The notes: generated by a model from the letters alone, not told the origin. Counted from the stretch's first letter, positions 25,701-34,659 are shown. The stretch is 64,000 nt of DNA from Chlorops oryzae (GCA_020466095.1 CM035808.1:18393853-18457852), one strand, 5' to 3'. Program-made: numbers and translations.

Positions 25701-28177
25701 AAGGTAACTAAGTTTTTGTCCATAAAATACGGAAAATTGATGTTTAGAAAGCTGCCTGTTACATTGCTCATAACTTCAAAAATTCTTCATGGATTGATTT
25801 AATTTTTTTTATATTTTGACGATAAAATGCTACTTTTTCATATAAAACCAACAAAAGGAGCCATCAAAACAATATAATAAGAAAAAAATGTTGCTTTATA
25901 TAACCAATATTTTCATGGTTTTAGGTGAAAAAATGTTTTCTGACTTTCAATAACTTTATTGAGGATAAAAATTTCCTTTTCGGAAAAAAATATCATGAAT
26001 TCTTCTTATTGAAACAATGCTTAACTCAGATAAAAACATCAAACATTGGAATAAGGTACTTCAAAAAATGCATTTTTTTCCGCAAATAAACCACTGTGCG
26101 CCGTGCGGCTGGGCAATTAATTTCTTTATTCCAGCACGCTTTGTGCTGAGACAATTCCATGCAACAACAATTACTTAGTACTTTCTGAATGGTCAAGGCG
26201 AAAGAAAATTCTCAGTTTTTCCAGCCGACAAAAAAGTCTTTTCAATGTTTGAAATTATGAAGTCTTATTCAGAATCGAGAAAACGAATTTCGATTCCATT
26301 TATTTCAAATTGTTTTCCATTTTATTTCGGGAATGGCATAATTAGAAGTAAACATTTTTTGTGCGTCGAAGGCGCATAAGAGACAAACAAAGTGCTTAAG
26401 CATGGGGAGTGGAAGAATCAAGACACGTTCTTTGAGATAAAAATTCAATAGATGCTGCAATCGTTGTACCTCGTGACCTCGCGTTACTGTAGGAGCTCTC
26501 CATTTATTTACATTTCGTTTTAAAAATTTTACTTCAAGGACGTAGCTACATTTGAAAGAAATGGATTGGAATGGGATTGAAATTAGCATTTTTCGTTGTT
26601 GTTGTTGTTGTTGTTGTATTGCTACCACACTAAAATGTTTATTTTTATTAACGATATGCTGGAGTAAAAGAAAATTGCCTGATTGTCAACAAACATTTTC
26701 TTATGCTTGTTAACAATTGTTTGTTCTCAAAACTCTGACATAAATACAATAAACAAGCAAAGCACTTTTTCTTTTTGCTTACATTTCCCGCCACTCTGCG
26801 GTGAGTAGAGTAAACAAAATTGGGATAAGACACAGCCGTCGGCAATGTCATAAATCGTTGTTTTGCCCCTTTCACCAACGTACAACGACAAAATTGGCAT
26901 TTTTATCTGAGAATTTCTATTTTAACGCAAAAGCGACTTCCTGTGAGTTATCAATACTCTTGAGAGTACAACAACAACTAGACAGAGTCGCACTGTGACA
27001 TACAGACAAAAAAAACGATAGATACTCTATGCAACATTAAGCGCGTAGACATGCCCTTGGCGACTGCTTCTCATTAGTGGCCTTAAATGCTGTTCGAAGA
27101 AAGTGTATCATTTTTCGATCGACTGGTCGTGGAGGAGTCCAACCAGCCAGACAACTAACCACCCACCCACCCGTTCGTTAAGCCAACGTTGCTAAGGTTA
27201 CCATGAAGTGCTTATTGTGCACTTCGACACGAGATAGCGATTCCAAGAACGAATTCCAATACACAAATGATGATGATGATGATGATGATGGATGCGACGA
27301 TGTGATGTGAATGAAGGGAAATGGGAGACTTTCTAATTTCATTCGACTCCTGGGAGTGCTCTGTAAACAACATAAGCTTGTTTGAGGACACAACACTTTT
27401 CAGAACTCCAATATCCATTATAATTGAGTGATATCGATGAATTGATAAACAAATCTGCGATAACGTGTAAGAGGCCTTTTCGGTGGAAAAATGGTTTAAA
27501 GAGAAAAATTACTCTATTTATCTAGAAAGCATTGAAGCCCCTTCCGAATTGTAAATGATAACCAGTGAGAGTTTGGGCTTCCGAGTAGCAATGGTTGCGT
27601 ATTGGACATGATAAATGCTTTTCTCTGTCTAACAAGGGTCGATTAGCTTTACGTGGAACTAATTATATCTATCAATAGATAAAATAATAATAAACCAACA
27701 ATAAGTTAAGCATAGTGACGCAATTTTATGAGCTCTAGCCATAGTACTGCTGATGCGAGAAGTACTCATCTTATAAACTATCAAAGAAAGGCCAAACATT
27801 GACTTGGGAATCACAAATGAGCAATGCGTATTCGCTTGGCGACTAGTATCACAATGAAAATGTTGCCTGTATAAGGACGCGACAAGGTTAAATGGAAGTG
27901 TTAACCTTGATTTCATGGTCAAAGCAAACATTACTATGGACGTAATCCTTACCTGTGCCATTTGTGGCTTTCGACTGAAGTCCCGCGAATTCATGCTGCT
28001 TGGATCCAGATGCATAACCAAATTGCAAAGGAGCACGCCATCGCGTAAAGTTAGAGCGAGGACGCGGATTTCCGAGTTCGGCCAATTGGCTTTATGGTCT
28101 TGCTGAATTACCTTACACCTTGTCAGCCAACTGGCGCATTCTCGCCATAAATCACTGTTGCCATTGTTATTGGCCAT
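10708..28177 (-). CDS. Vav: Vav, Rho-family guanine nucleotide exchange factor (15 exons per isoform)
   Basis: Rho/Rac GEF and adaptor acting downstream of receptor tyrosine kinases at the cell cortex. Exons on the minus strand: 28177-27953, 22951-22770, 22710-22636, then either 21890-21413 or 14978-14876, then 14717-14550, 14489-14286, 14199-14080, 14003-13887, 13803-13418, 13350-13233, 13163-13036, 12964-12833, 12771-12619, 12538-12370, 10767-10708. All junctions agree in phase and have GT/AG. The short form has 779 residues, the long form 904; fly Vav is about 790. Domains in the short form: calponin homology ~5-135; acidic region with DEDIYKDL and EEEVYQDLCAL ~145-195; DH ~200-385 with VPMQRILKYHLLLDKLVKE; PH ~400-520; C1 zinc finger ~532-585 (HxMEIHTF, CRHC, CKVCEIAVHKGC); SH2 ~608-700 starting WFVGSMDR; SH3 ~710-765 (AVYDF, GWWRG, YFPKEYV). 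The N-terminal SH3 of vertebrate Vav is absent. The start fits the CH domain (MANNNGNSDLWREC). Confidence 0.95.
10768..12369. other. Vav last intron
   Basis: A 1.6 kb intron splits the C-terminal SH3 domain between GKIGDT and VGYFPKEYV. No gene or clear repeat was found in it; the short frames on either strand look random. Confidence 0.6.
14876..14978 (-). CDS. Vav: Vav alternative exon 4b, short acidic region
   Basis: This 103-base exon encodes INTKEEEVYQDLCALQRSS, the regulatory-tyrosine acidic motif directly before the DH domain. Phases are identical to exon 21890-21413 (phase 2 acceptor, phase 0 donor CAG|GTATAA). Using it gives 779 residues, closest to the known fly protein. The acceptor follows a (GAATAC)n-like tract rather than a good pyrimidine tract, so the left edge could lie elsewhere. 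Confidence 0.75.
15455..15617. mobile_element. MITE, ends AGGGGTATTCACAAAGG, TSD ATT
   Basis: A 163 bp element with inverted ends AGGGGTATTCACAAAGGCGT and its complement, flanked by ATT at 15452-15454 and 15618-15620. There is no open frame. The 3-bp duplication is like the TAA/TTA-preferring PIF/Harbinger elements, but the class is inferred. It lies in the Vav intron between exons 4a and 4b. Confidence 0.8.
15665..15842. mobile_element. MITE, ends CAAGGTGTATTTAACAAGGT, 9-bp TSD
   Basis: A 178 bp element with inverted ends CAAGGTGTATTTAACAAGGT and ACCTTGTTAAATACACCTTG. AAACGGCTC is duplicated exactly at 15656-15664 and 15843-15851. A 9-bp duplication suggests a Mutator-like origin. Relatives: a partial copy ending near 28830, and a 21-bp remnant at 52377. 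Confidence 0.85.
16067..16451. mobile_element. hAT-type MITE, TSD GCGCAAAG
   Basis: A 385 bp element starts CAGTGCTGTCGG and ends CGACAGCACTG. GCGCAAAG is repeated exactly at 16059-16066 and 16452-16459. An 8-bp duplication with CAGTG ends is characteristic of hAT transposons. The interior repeats TACTAC words; the frame read across it is not a transposase. A diverged fragment of the family lies at about 18918-18985. Confidence 0.85.
16863..16937 (-). repeat. tRNA-like Pol III promoter block (SINE or tRNA relic)
   Basis: On the minus strand box A reads TAGCGTAATGG, a perfect TRGYNNANNNG match, followed at tRNA-like spacing by GGTTCGAGGTT, a degenerate box B. A second tRNA-like block in the same orientation lies ~225 bases away (17160-17228). 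A complete cloverleaf is not evident. Confidence 0.45.
17160..17228 (-). repeat. tRNA-like block with strong A and B boxes
   Basis: The minus strand shows TGGCCTACTAG (box A consensus) and GGTTCGATCCC (near-perfect box B) about 30 bases apart. The GGTTCGATCCCTGGCTCTGG end resembles a T arm and acceptor arm, but the 5' acceptor strand does not obviously pair. This is probably a tRNA-derived SINE head or relic tRNA. Confidence 0.45.
17255..18146. mobile_element. Non-autonomous element with ~170 bp inverted ends
   Basis: The left arm, starting TAAGTGTCCACTTCAATC, is repeated in reverse complement at about 17975-18146. Interior arm text such as GATTCCACTCAAAACGAAA is also mirrored. The 892 bp element has no transposase frame. 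It lies in the Vav intron between exons 4a and 4b. Target duplication is not clear. Confidence 0.8.
18148..18890. repeat. Diverged ATGGTTTCCAGAC repeat with a CCCAGCAAGCAA element inside
   Basis: It begins ATGGTTTCCAGACTATTGCG, the terminus of the element at 22261-22540, and ends vaguely near AGTCTGAAAAGCC. Inside it, 18350-18556 is bounded by CCCAGCAAGCAA and TTGCTTGCTGGG, an inserted MITE. There is no coding potential. Confidence 0.5.
19088..20594 (+). CDS. Myb/SANT-like (trihelix-type) DNA-binding protein, nested in Vav
   Basis: Four exons, 19088-19130, 19196-19289, 19344-19437 and 19719-20594, join in phase (1, 2, 0) to 368 residues. The first 70 residues resemble a Myb/SANT-like domain: KKWSIEQKRRLVEARISC, ELF, PWKKVI, QWSNMVAKYMQYK, with the usual Trp spacing. 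The conserved first Trp is created exactly at the exon 1/2 junction (T|GG), which supports the model. The middle is acidic and Ser/Thr-rich. A basic stretch near residue 290 (RDKYYRHKRRFNHRMERRF) is followed by a short helix and an acidic tail. It is probably a nuclear DNA-binding regulator of unknown targets, lying antisense in a Vav intron. I do not recognise a named orthologue. The last intron's acceptor (AAG|GATCGA) could also be three bases earlier. Confidence 0.75.
20706..20711 (+). terminator. Polyadenylation signal of the nested SANT-like gene
   Basis: AATAAA lies 112 bases after the stop codon at 20594, in an AT-rich 3' UTR. Confidence 0.6.
21047..21238. mobile_element. MITE with GATTCTGAATATTCCCGGGGA ends
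   Basis: Inverted ends (ATTCTGAATATTCCCGGGGA and its complement, with a one-base difference) bound about 190 bp that also contain inverted TCTCGAGAG/CTCTCGA wording. It is a non-autonomous element in the Vav intron beside exon 4a. A fragment of the end (GGGAATAC...AGAATCGGGC) is seen at about 8744-8778. Confidence 0.65.
21413..21890 (-). CDS. Vav: Vav alternative exon 4a, long acidic region
   Basis: This 478-base exon starts with one base finishing a codon and ends in phase 0, the same phases as exon 14978-14876. It encodes 159 residues rich in Asp, Glu and Ser, with tyrosines in acidic settings (EDTEDYEEDN, NDIYFEEEE, EKVYEDLCYVTFSSQ). The donor is GAG|GTGTGC; a nearby in-frame alternative is CAA|GTGTCA. 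Because its end phase does not match the start phase of 14978-14876, using both exons would shift the frame. The two therefore look mutually exclusive. The acceptor context is weak, so the 5' edge is less certain. Confidence 0.7.
22261..22540. mobile_element. MITE with ATGGTTTCCAGAC ends
   Basis: The 280 bp element is bounded by ATGGTTTCCAGAC and GTCTGGAAACCAT; CTGAATTTAGC and GCTAAATTCAG are also mirrored further in. A diverged relative starts at 18148. It is located between Vav exons 3 and 4a. Confidence 0.75.
23070..23255. mobile_element. MITE with CTTGGCAAGTA ends, copy 2
   Basis: Second copy of the element at 8290-8470, starting AAGGTGCTTCCCCGCTTGG and ending CAATTGGAGAAGCACCTT. Interior text is ~85% alike by eye. 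It is followed directly by the repeat at 23255-23490. Confidence 0.75.
23256..23490 (-). repeat. Dispersed repeat, inverted relative of 7200-7460
   Basis: AGTCTTCAACCAGTTTAAAC and GTTTATTAATTTTATATGAA are reverse complements of wording at 7320-7450. Old copy, no coding potential. Confidence 0.5.
24856..26098. mobile_element. DNA-transposon-like element, ends CACAGTGGTTT, TSD CGCCG
   Basis: The ends CACAGTGGTTT and AAACCACTGTG are inverted, and CGCCG is found on both sides (24851-24855 and 26099-26103). The 1.24 kb interior twice carries ATCGGCCACGCCCACC, near 24978 and 25116. No transposase frame is intact, so it is non-autonomous or decayed. Confidence 0.6.
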
Positions 28178-28250
28178 TTTTGTTGTTGTTGTTTTCTTTA
28201 CACTAGCACTACTATTTATTTAATTCAAGCATTTGATTTAAAAACAGCTG

Positions 28251-28482
28251 TCCTGACTCGAGCCAGAATGGTAACTGCTGCGATTTTCCCCATACGAAAT
28301 CGCCATGCAACTCTGATTGGGCTGCGGGGAGAACCCCTCACCAACAAACCTAGTTGCGGGGAGTGGAAGGCACCAACAAGCTATTGCTGGCAGAGCAAAT
28401 TCTCATACCAGCCCGATGGCGGGAGAGGAATATATTTGCGGCAGAGCTACTGGCAGAGGAATATATTCGTGGCAGAGGAAGA
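28251..28482. repeat. Dispersed repeat, copy 2, abutting the Vav start
   Basis: Second copy of the GC-richer repeat at 6366-6660, beginning only ~75 bases upstream of the Vav ATG at 28177. It is cut by the hAT element at 28483; wording resumes after 29354 (GAGGAAGATAGCGGCGG). Confidence 0.65.
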
Positions 28483-29353
28483 CAGTGCTGCCAAACTGAT
28501 ACAATTGTATCAAAAGTGATATTTTTTTTCCAAATGATACGGAGATACTTTTTTTCTGAATTTGATACCTTTTTTATTTTGAGGACTATAATGAAAAAAT
28601 TTTCAATCAATGGAAAATAATTTCGTTTGACAAAAACGTAAAGATAATCGATGACATTGAGGAATTTTGGGGCAACGTTTCAAATATGAAAAACACAAAT
28701 CAAAAACAAACACATTGCTTTGTTGTTGCAAAGAAATCAAAATGTCTAAAAAATTTCATATAATTTGACAGTTTAGATTCAGATTTGTTGTTCTTGTTGA
28801 AATTTGGATATCACCTTGTTAAATACACCTTTATTAGAACTAAACGAACAACTAAACCTAGTGCATACACCTTGAATTGAAGTATGTACATATGTGTATT
28901 TTAAGCCCGTTTGTTATGTTTGTAAGCATATGAATAGCTGTTTTTGTTACTTTTTTTATCTTTTGAAATTGTGAAAATGAAGACTTATTTTTTTTAAATT
29001 GAAATTTGAATTTTTTTTAAATTTTTATGCGCCCGGAAGAAAGTAAAGAGTTTCCATTTCTTATTTTAGTAGAGTTTTCTAAATTTTTTATGGAAATTTT
29101 CATTGGCGTTATCAAATTACACTTTTGATACTTTTCTTAAGATATGGTTATACTTTTTGATACTTTTGGAAAATTATTTTGATACATTATGGGTCCTCAT
29201 GCAACACATTTACACCGTGTAAACTGAGTGAAGTAAGTAAAACTGTCAAAATTGCATACAAAATTTGACAGTTTTACGAGCTTCACTCAGCTTACACGGT
29301 GTAAATGCGTTGCATGAGGACCCTTATTATTTTTTGAGCGAGTGGCATCACTG
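28483..29353. mobile_element. hAT-type element, TSD GAGGAAGA
   Basis: It begins CAGTGCTGCCA and ends TGGCATCACTG. GAGGAAGA is repeated exactly at 28475-28482 and 29354-29361. The 871 bp interior is rich in GATAC words and has no transposase. It carries two further insertions: a partial CACCTTGTTAAATACACC element ending at about 28830, and a palindromic MITE at ~29191-29322. Confidence 0.8.
29191..29322. mobile_element. Short near-palindromic MITE nested in the hAT element
   Basis: GGGTCCTCATGCAACACATT at the left is mirrored by AATGCGTTGCATGAGGACCC at the right, and most of the ~132 bp folds back on itself (AAACTGTCAAAATT / AAATTTGACAGTTTT in the centre). No coding content. Confidence 0.75.
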
Positions 29354-29396
29354 GAGGAAGATAGCGGCGGGAGCGGAATTTGAATTGCTCTCAGGG

Positions 29397-29910
29397 CCAC
29401 GGCTGCCACTCGCCTTAAATATTTTTTTACCCAGTCGGACACTATTGCATGCATGAAAAAATCATTAATGTAGAAGTTGTGAAGCATTCATTTGTAAAGA
29501 GGCCAATTTGTGCTTTTTCGATTGATCTTCTAGTGAAAATATCACATAAGCAAGAGCTCGTTGCAGCTGATCCATCTTCAAATGAAATTTTCATTTGAAA
29601 GAGGGTTGTATACTCCTATTTTCAATGAAGATCCTATGAAATTTTCACGCCAAGATGTTTTTCAATCTGTGCGCTGCAATTCTTAGAAGTTTTAAAATTT
29701 GGTCATACTCAAGATGAGAATTGCAACTCTGCTGTACCAAATTTAAGAACAGCATTCGCGCGATATCACTCATAGTTTAAATAGTAGGTATGTATCAGCG
29801 TTTTGCAACAAGCCGAAAAATATACCAAACTGACAAATTTTGTACCAATGTACCAAACAAAAAAAAAAAAGTACCTTTTTCGGTACAATTGTACCATGAG
29901 TGGCAGCCGT
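29397..29910. mobile_element. TIR element with CACGGCTGCCACTC ends
   Basis: CACGGCTGCCACTC at 29397 and GAGTGGCAGCCGTG near 29898-29911 form inverted ends of a ~515 bp non-autonomous element. The interior near the right end repeats TGTACCAA/TTGTACC. No target duplication was found. Confidence 0.55.
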
Positions 29911-29916
29911 GCTTAC

Positions 29917-30291
29917 CAGTGTTCGGAGTACGGAAATCCCATTTCGTAGTAGAAGACCGCAAAAATCGGAGTAGAAATGAAATTTTGGGTAGTAAATTGG
30001 AATTTCTCATTTTCGCACAAAAAAAAAGGTCAACAATTTATTTGAAGCAAACATTTATAACTTACATTTACATATTACTTACATTTTTTTAAATCTCCAT
30101 TAGTCAAGATTTAGATACAGAGACATCGTTATGGAAAACAATTTGTTTGCGAGCGAGGGAATGTCTAAATCGCGACGGAGACAAAAATATTTTGAGTTTG
30201 GTGAAAAAATCGGAGAGATTTCAGGTAAAGATTTCAAAAATTAAGAAAAACGGAGTAGATCTACTCCCATTGGAGTATAGTCCGAACCCTG
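29917..30291. mobile_element. hAT-type MITE, TSD G(T/G)GCTTAC
   Basis: It starts CAGTGTTCGGAGTA and ends TCCGAACCCTG. The flanks are GTGCTTAC (29909-29916) and GGGCTTAC (30292-30299), seven of eight matching. At 375 bp with no transposase frame, it is a non-autonomous member of the hAT type. Confidence 0.7.
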
Positions 30292-30299
30292 GGGCTTAC

Positions 30300-30940
30300 T
30301 CTCCTTCTGTCTCTCTGTTTCTCTTTCAATCAACTTTCACTGCTGCCAACATTCAGGAATATGGGGGAATTTCCCTGCAAGCGTTAAAGCCCTCTGCTTT
30401 ATTTAAATTTATATTAGTGGTATTCATGTATTAGGTCTGCACTGCGATTAGATAACTCAAAGCGAGCGTATAAAGCCCTTCTGAATACTCCATTTTATAG
30501 AAAAGTTTAATAAAGTAATTCAAAGATTCAAAGATAGCAAAGTTTTTATTACAAAACTGTGTCCTATTATGTCCTCATGAACGTTATTAAAAAATGCTTA
30601 GCACACTTAAATTAAATCCTGACATCCAAACTTTCAAAAGTAAAAATTATTTTTAACATCTCTCTGCATTTATTAGAAAAAGTCTAACAGAGAGGGTATT
30701 CAGTCTCTTCATTAAAAATGTTAGTTTATGTCTCATTCGAAAGTGGGTATATGTCTCAGATCGGATCATCTTATAGAGATTGACCTGTATATGCGATTGG
30801 CACCAAAATAGTTTTCAATCGGATTTTTCGTCTATTAGAAATCAGGATTTGACTTTTTTCTATTCGAAATACTAACAGACAGAATTTGGCTTTTAGTTTT
30901 GTTCAAAAAAGTGTTTTAGAATTAATATCCTTTTTAGGCG
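30300..30940. other. Non-coding region, no feature recognised
   Basis: AT-rich sequence between the hAT cluster and the foldback element. No supported frame or matched repeat. Confidence 0.5.
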
Positions 30941-31483
30941 GGGAGCCAGCAATACTAAAAGTGCACTCACACGGAATTCAAAATTTTGCATATAAAAAGG
31001 TAGTAAATATCAATACGAACAAAATGAGCCTGGTATGACAAGGTCTATCCTGGCACTAGTATTTTAAAAATTTTTTTTATATTATTAACTAACAGCAACA
31101 ATTTGCACTCATCGCGGAATTCAATTTTAACTAGAGCATTGTATTGTACATTTTATTAGCTTTCAGAAAAGCATGGTATGACAGATTCTATTGTGGCGGT
31201 ATAGGCTGTCATACCGATTTTTAAAAACATGATGAGGGTAAAATTTTACCCTCACACGGAATCAATTTTTTTTGTTTTTTTGTTGTTTATTTTTTTGTCT
31301 TCTTTTGAAATATTTTGGTATGACAGCTCAAAACTTGACGAAAACATCTGTCATACCTGTTTGAAGTAAGCGAAGTACGAACGTAGATTTTTCAAATAGC
31401 TAATATATATTTATGAAGAAAATGAAGTGTAGGCTATGCAATTAATATTTGTTTATGATACAAATACCATTTATTAATATAAT

Positions 31484-31643
31484 AGGGGTTTTTCCACCAA
31501 GTGTCGTTAGTTCAATAGCTGTTAATCGGTATATTTTTACATGCATTTGGTTTTTGTTCGATAAAATTACAAAAACAAAGACCATGTGAAAAAGTACCGA
31601 TTAACAGCTAACGAATTAACGACACTTGGTGTGAAAAACCCCT
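31484..31643. mobile_element. Palindromic MITE inside the foldback element, TSD AAT
   Basis: AGGGGTTTTTCCACCAAGTG and CACTTGGTGTGAAAAACCCCT are inverted ends (one indel) of a 160 bp element flanked by AAT at 31481-31483 and 31644-31646. The centre also pairs (TTAATCGGTA / TACCGATTAA). Confidence 0.75.
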
Positions 31644-31724
31644 AATGTAAAGGTTAATGTCCTAATGTTAATCCTAATTTATTATTATAAAAATGCAGTA
31701 TATCGATATAATTTTAAAACTCAT

Positions 31725-32345
31725 TTATTCAAAAGCATCATAATCAAAAGCATCGCAATCATAATGTTGCCTTGGTCGCATTTCTTCATTATCTTCATCA
31801 TTTTCCTCTTCATCTGCATAATTTGCAGTAATTTCCTCAACGGTAAGAGGAGCTACTTGCCCAGTATACCATAAGGGTTGAAGTTTACCTTGTTCGTTAA
31901 GCTGCCAACCATACGTTGTCGGGTCATATATTATATAATGCACGATTTTTCGGTCGCATTTTGCCACATTGTATTTATAAATATGGTCCGTAACATTTTC
32001 TGCATTAAAGATTTCCAGCAGGGAGGAATATTGCAGGAATTGAAGTTTATCATGCCCTTATAAAAATTCATCGTTGTTACTCGAAGTAGCGAAAAATTTC
32101 AAAAATAGATCAAATCTGGCACTATTAACATTATTGTGGCTCACTCCATATAATTCATTCGTAAATTTTTGTATTGTATTTATTTTATCTTGGTTGCAAA
32201 TGTCTTTTGGATCTAAAAGATGTCGAAAAAACATTTTGATATTCTTCATTTTGACTGAGGAGATTGTAAGCTTTATTTTGCCTTTACGCACGAACGCAGC
32301 TGTGTAGTCACAACCTGTAAAGGCATGGAAGCCCGGCAAAGCTTG
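31725..32345 (-). pseudogene. Transposon-type protein remnant with GFHAFTGCD motif
   Basis: On the minus strand one frame runs from about 32345 to 31725 with a single in-frame TAA at 32058-32060. It starts at LPGFHAFTGCDYTAAFVRKG and continues past the stop through GHDKLQFLQYSSLLEIFNA, PTTYGWQLNEQGKLQPLWY and TGQVAPLTVEEI to an acidic tail. The HAFTGCD...F.(G/R)KGK core and the later G(Y/H)GW.L..G.L.P.W region belong, as far as I recall, to a family of uncharacterised proteins common in invertebrate genomes and repeats; the Cys-rich C-terminus usual there is missing. It is truncated at both ends by the inverted arms. Its role in mobility is unknown. Confidence 0.6.
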
Positions 32346-33373
32346 GCAAAGTGAGAAACAAATATTAATTGCATAGCCTACACTTCATTTTCCTCATAAA
32401 TATATAATATATTAGCTATTTGAAAAATCTACGTTCGTACTTCGCTTACTTCAAACAGGTATGACAGATGTTTTCGTCAAGTTTTGAGCTGTCATACCAA
32501 AATATTTCAAAAGAAGACAAAAAAATAAACAACAAAAAAACAACAAAAATTGATTCCGTGTGAGGGTAAAATTTTACCCTCATCATGTTTTTAAAAATCG
32601 GTATGACAGCCTATACCGCCACAATAGAATCTGTCATACCATGCTTTTCTGAAAGCTAATAAAATGTACAATACAATGCTCTAGTTAAAATTGAATTCCG
32701 CGATGAGTGCAAATTGTTGCTCTTAGTTAATAATATAAAAAATTTTTTAAAATACTAGTGCCAGGATAGACCTTGTCATACCGGGCTCATTTTGTTCGTA
32801 TTGATATTTACTACCTTTTTATATGCAAAATTTTGAATTCCGTGTGAGTGCACTTTTAGTATTGCTGGCTCCCGGACTATTTTACTTTTATCTAAAAACA
32901 TTTCAAACTAGAATTCAAATCCCGAAAAAACAATTCGTTAACTATTTTTCTTGTTAGAAAGTTCACAAGTTCATGGAAACGTGTGCGGACTTGTTTCGTA
33001 TTTTAAAATTGCAAAACTAAAAGATCCTATCCGATTTATCATTGAAATGGTCCGTTATTATAGAAAAGTCTAGATTTCTTTTTAAAAATTCAAAATTCGT
33101 CGAATGTAAATATTTTATAAATTTTAAATTAAATTAAAAATTATTTTCCCCTTATTCATAAACACATTTTAAATTAAAAATTCAGATAAAATTCGATTTT
33201 AGTATGGAAATTTCGAAATTTTAAAATTAATAAACAAAATAACGCTGTCCGTGCAAGCAAAATGGGCAACAGATTCGGAATAACGAATTTACCAATTTGT
33301 AGCATATTTCGGAAGCGTTTCTAAGATCGCTACTAAAATTTTAAGAGCCTACACGTCTCCCAAAATGTTATAA

Positions 33374-33908
33374 CTATGTATTAAACTCTAAAAAGGGTTC
33401 AGCGAAATGCCCTTGGTATAGTGTTAAGGGCTTCTCGGGAACATCAACTTTGTTGAATGTGCCATCCGTTGGCTCTGATTTCATATTGACGATTTCTACA
33501 ATACTGTAGATTTCTGTTGGCTCTATTTTCGGTTCCAATATTTCTACAACGCTGTATACATCCTGATGGTCCGTGACGACATCTTCAGTTGCCTACATAA
33601 GCAAAAATGCACAAATATTTCATGTCAGAAATAAATCATCAAAATGGTTAGGGGCACATCTAGTAAGCCTTTAAAAATAAAAAAATAAAACATTTGACGC
33701 AGTAATTAACAATTACCTTGCAGTTTTTCCTGATATGTGTCTGCAACGTGTATAAGCTGGAGTACGGTTTATCGCAAAGGAGACATGTGCGTTTTGAACA
33801 AACCTCTCTGCACTTATGCTTTCGAAAATATGAATGAGTTTTGAAAGTCTTGCTGCATTCGAGGCAAATTTTGGGCTGGCAGGAGTGTGTTGCTAATTTT
33901 CCAAACAT
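33374..33908 (-). CDS. Small C2H2 zinc-finger protein
   Basis: Two exons, 33908-33717 and 33592-33374, join in phase 0 (AAG|GTAATT, TGTAG|GCAACT) to 136 residues. Residues ~10-62 form two zinc fingers (ICLECSKTFKTHSYFRKHKC and CLLCDKPYSSLYTLQTHIRKNC). The rest is acidic with a repeated theme, VYSVVEILEPKIEPTE and IYSIVEIVNMKSEPTD. The start is the ATG giving MFGKLATHSCQPKIC; an upstream in-frame ATG exists at 33938, and a further 5' exon cannot be excluded. It is likely a nuclear nucleic-acid-binding protein. A retained fragment of a larger zinc-finger gene is the alternative. Confidence 0.6.
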
Positions 33909-34377
33909 TTTCAAAAAATATAAAATTAAGTTAAGCAAGTAAAGATAGATGATTTTTGAGTTTCAAATTGGTATAGCTCCTATAACGGTGTTTTCGGAAG
34001 AATTACTTGGCATATCTCAGAGTACACTTTGATGTTAGTTAAGAATACTTCAGCTTCAACAGATATGCGAAAAGAACTGGAGTAAAAAACTTCGGAAAAA
34101 AATTTTTTTATGAAACCGTAATTGTAACTCAAAAAACTAATGATGCAGTTCGATTCCTCGTAGCCGAAATAGGGGGAAACCGTTTGTTTAAGGTCTGTCT
34201 TTTTTTGGACTATCGCAGTGTAATTAGTAGTTTGTGTACCTTTCTCCCACTTTCACAATCTCTCTTGTCTCTCCTTCTCTCACCATATCCCTCCCTCTCG
34301 GTCTCACCCGCTTTCTCGCCATCTTTCTCCATCGCTATCTCTCACCCTCTCCCTTCCTTCCTTTCACTCTATCACCC

Positions 34378-34562
34378 TCCCTCTATCTCTCTCTCTCTCT
34401 CTCTCCCTTTCACTCTCTCTCTCTTTCACTCTCTCTCTCTTTCACTCTCTCTCTCTTTCACTCTCTCTCTCTTTCACTCTCTCTCTCTTTCACTCTCTCT
34501 CTCTTTCACTTTCCCTTTCCTCTCTCTCTTCTTTTCTCACCCTCTCTCTCTCAATCTCTCAA

Positions 34563-34636
<74 letters not shown>

Positions 34637-34659
34637 TATATATATCTCTCTCTCTCACC

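Larger units (their letters stand above)
22952..27952. other. Vav first intron
   Basis: A 5 kb intron splitting the CH domain after DFSRKPQMAQ. It contains the MITE at 23070, simple repeats (CA-rich at ~24484-24515, GTT trinucleotides at 26594-26616, ATG trinucleotides at 27267-27291) and the element at 24856-26098. No nested gene was recognised. Confidence 0.7.
30941..32873. mobile_element. Foldback-like element with ~510 bp inverted ends
   Basis: GGGAGCCAGCAATACTAAAA at 30941 is mirrored at the right end (32873). The two arms stay nearly identical inward to about 31462 and 32357, so the terminal inverted repeats are ~510 bp each. The ~890 bp between them holds a coding remnant on the minus strand and a separate 160 bp MITE (31484-31643). 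No convincing target duplication was seen. Arms this long and this similar suggest either recent mobility or gene conversion between arms. Confidence 0.85.
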
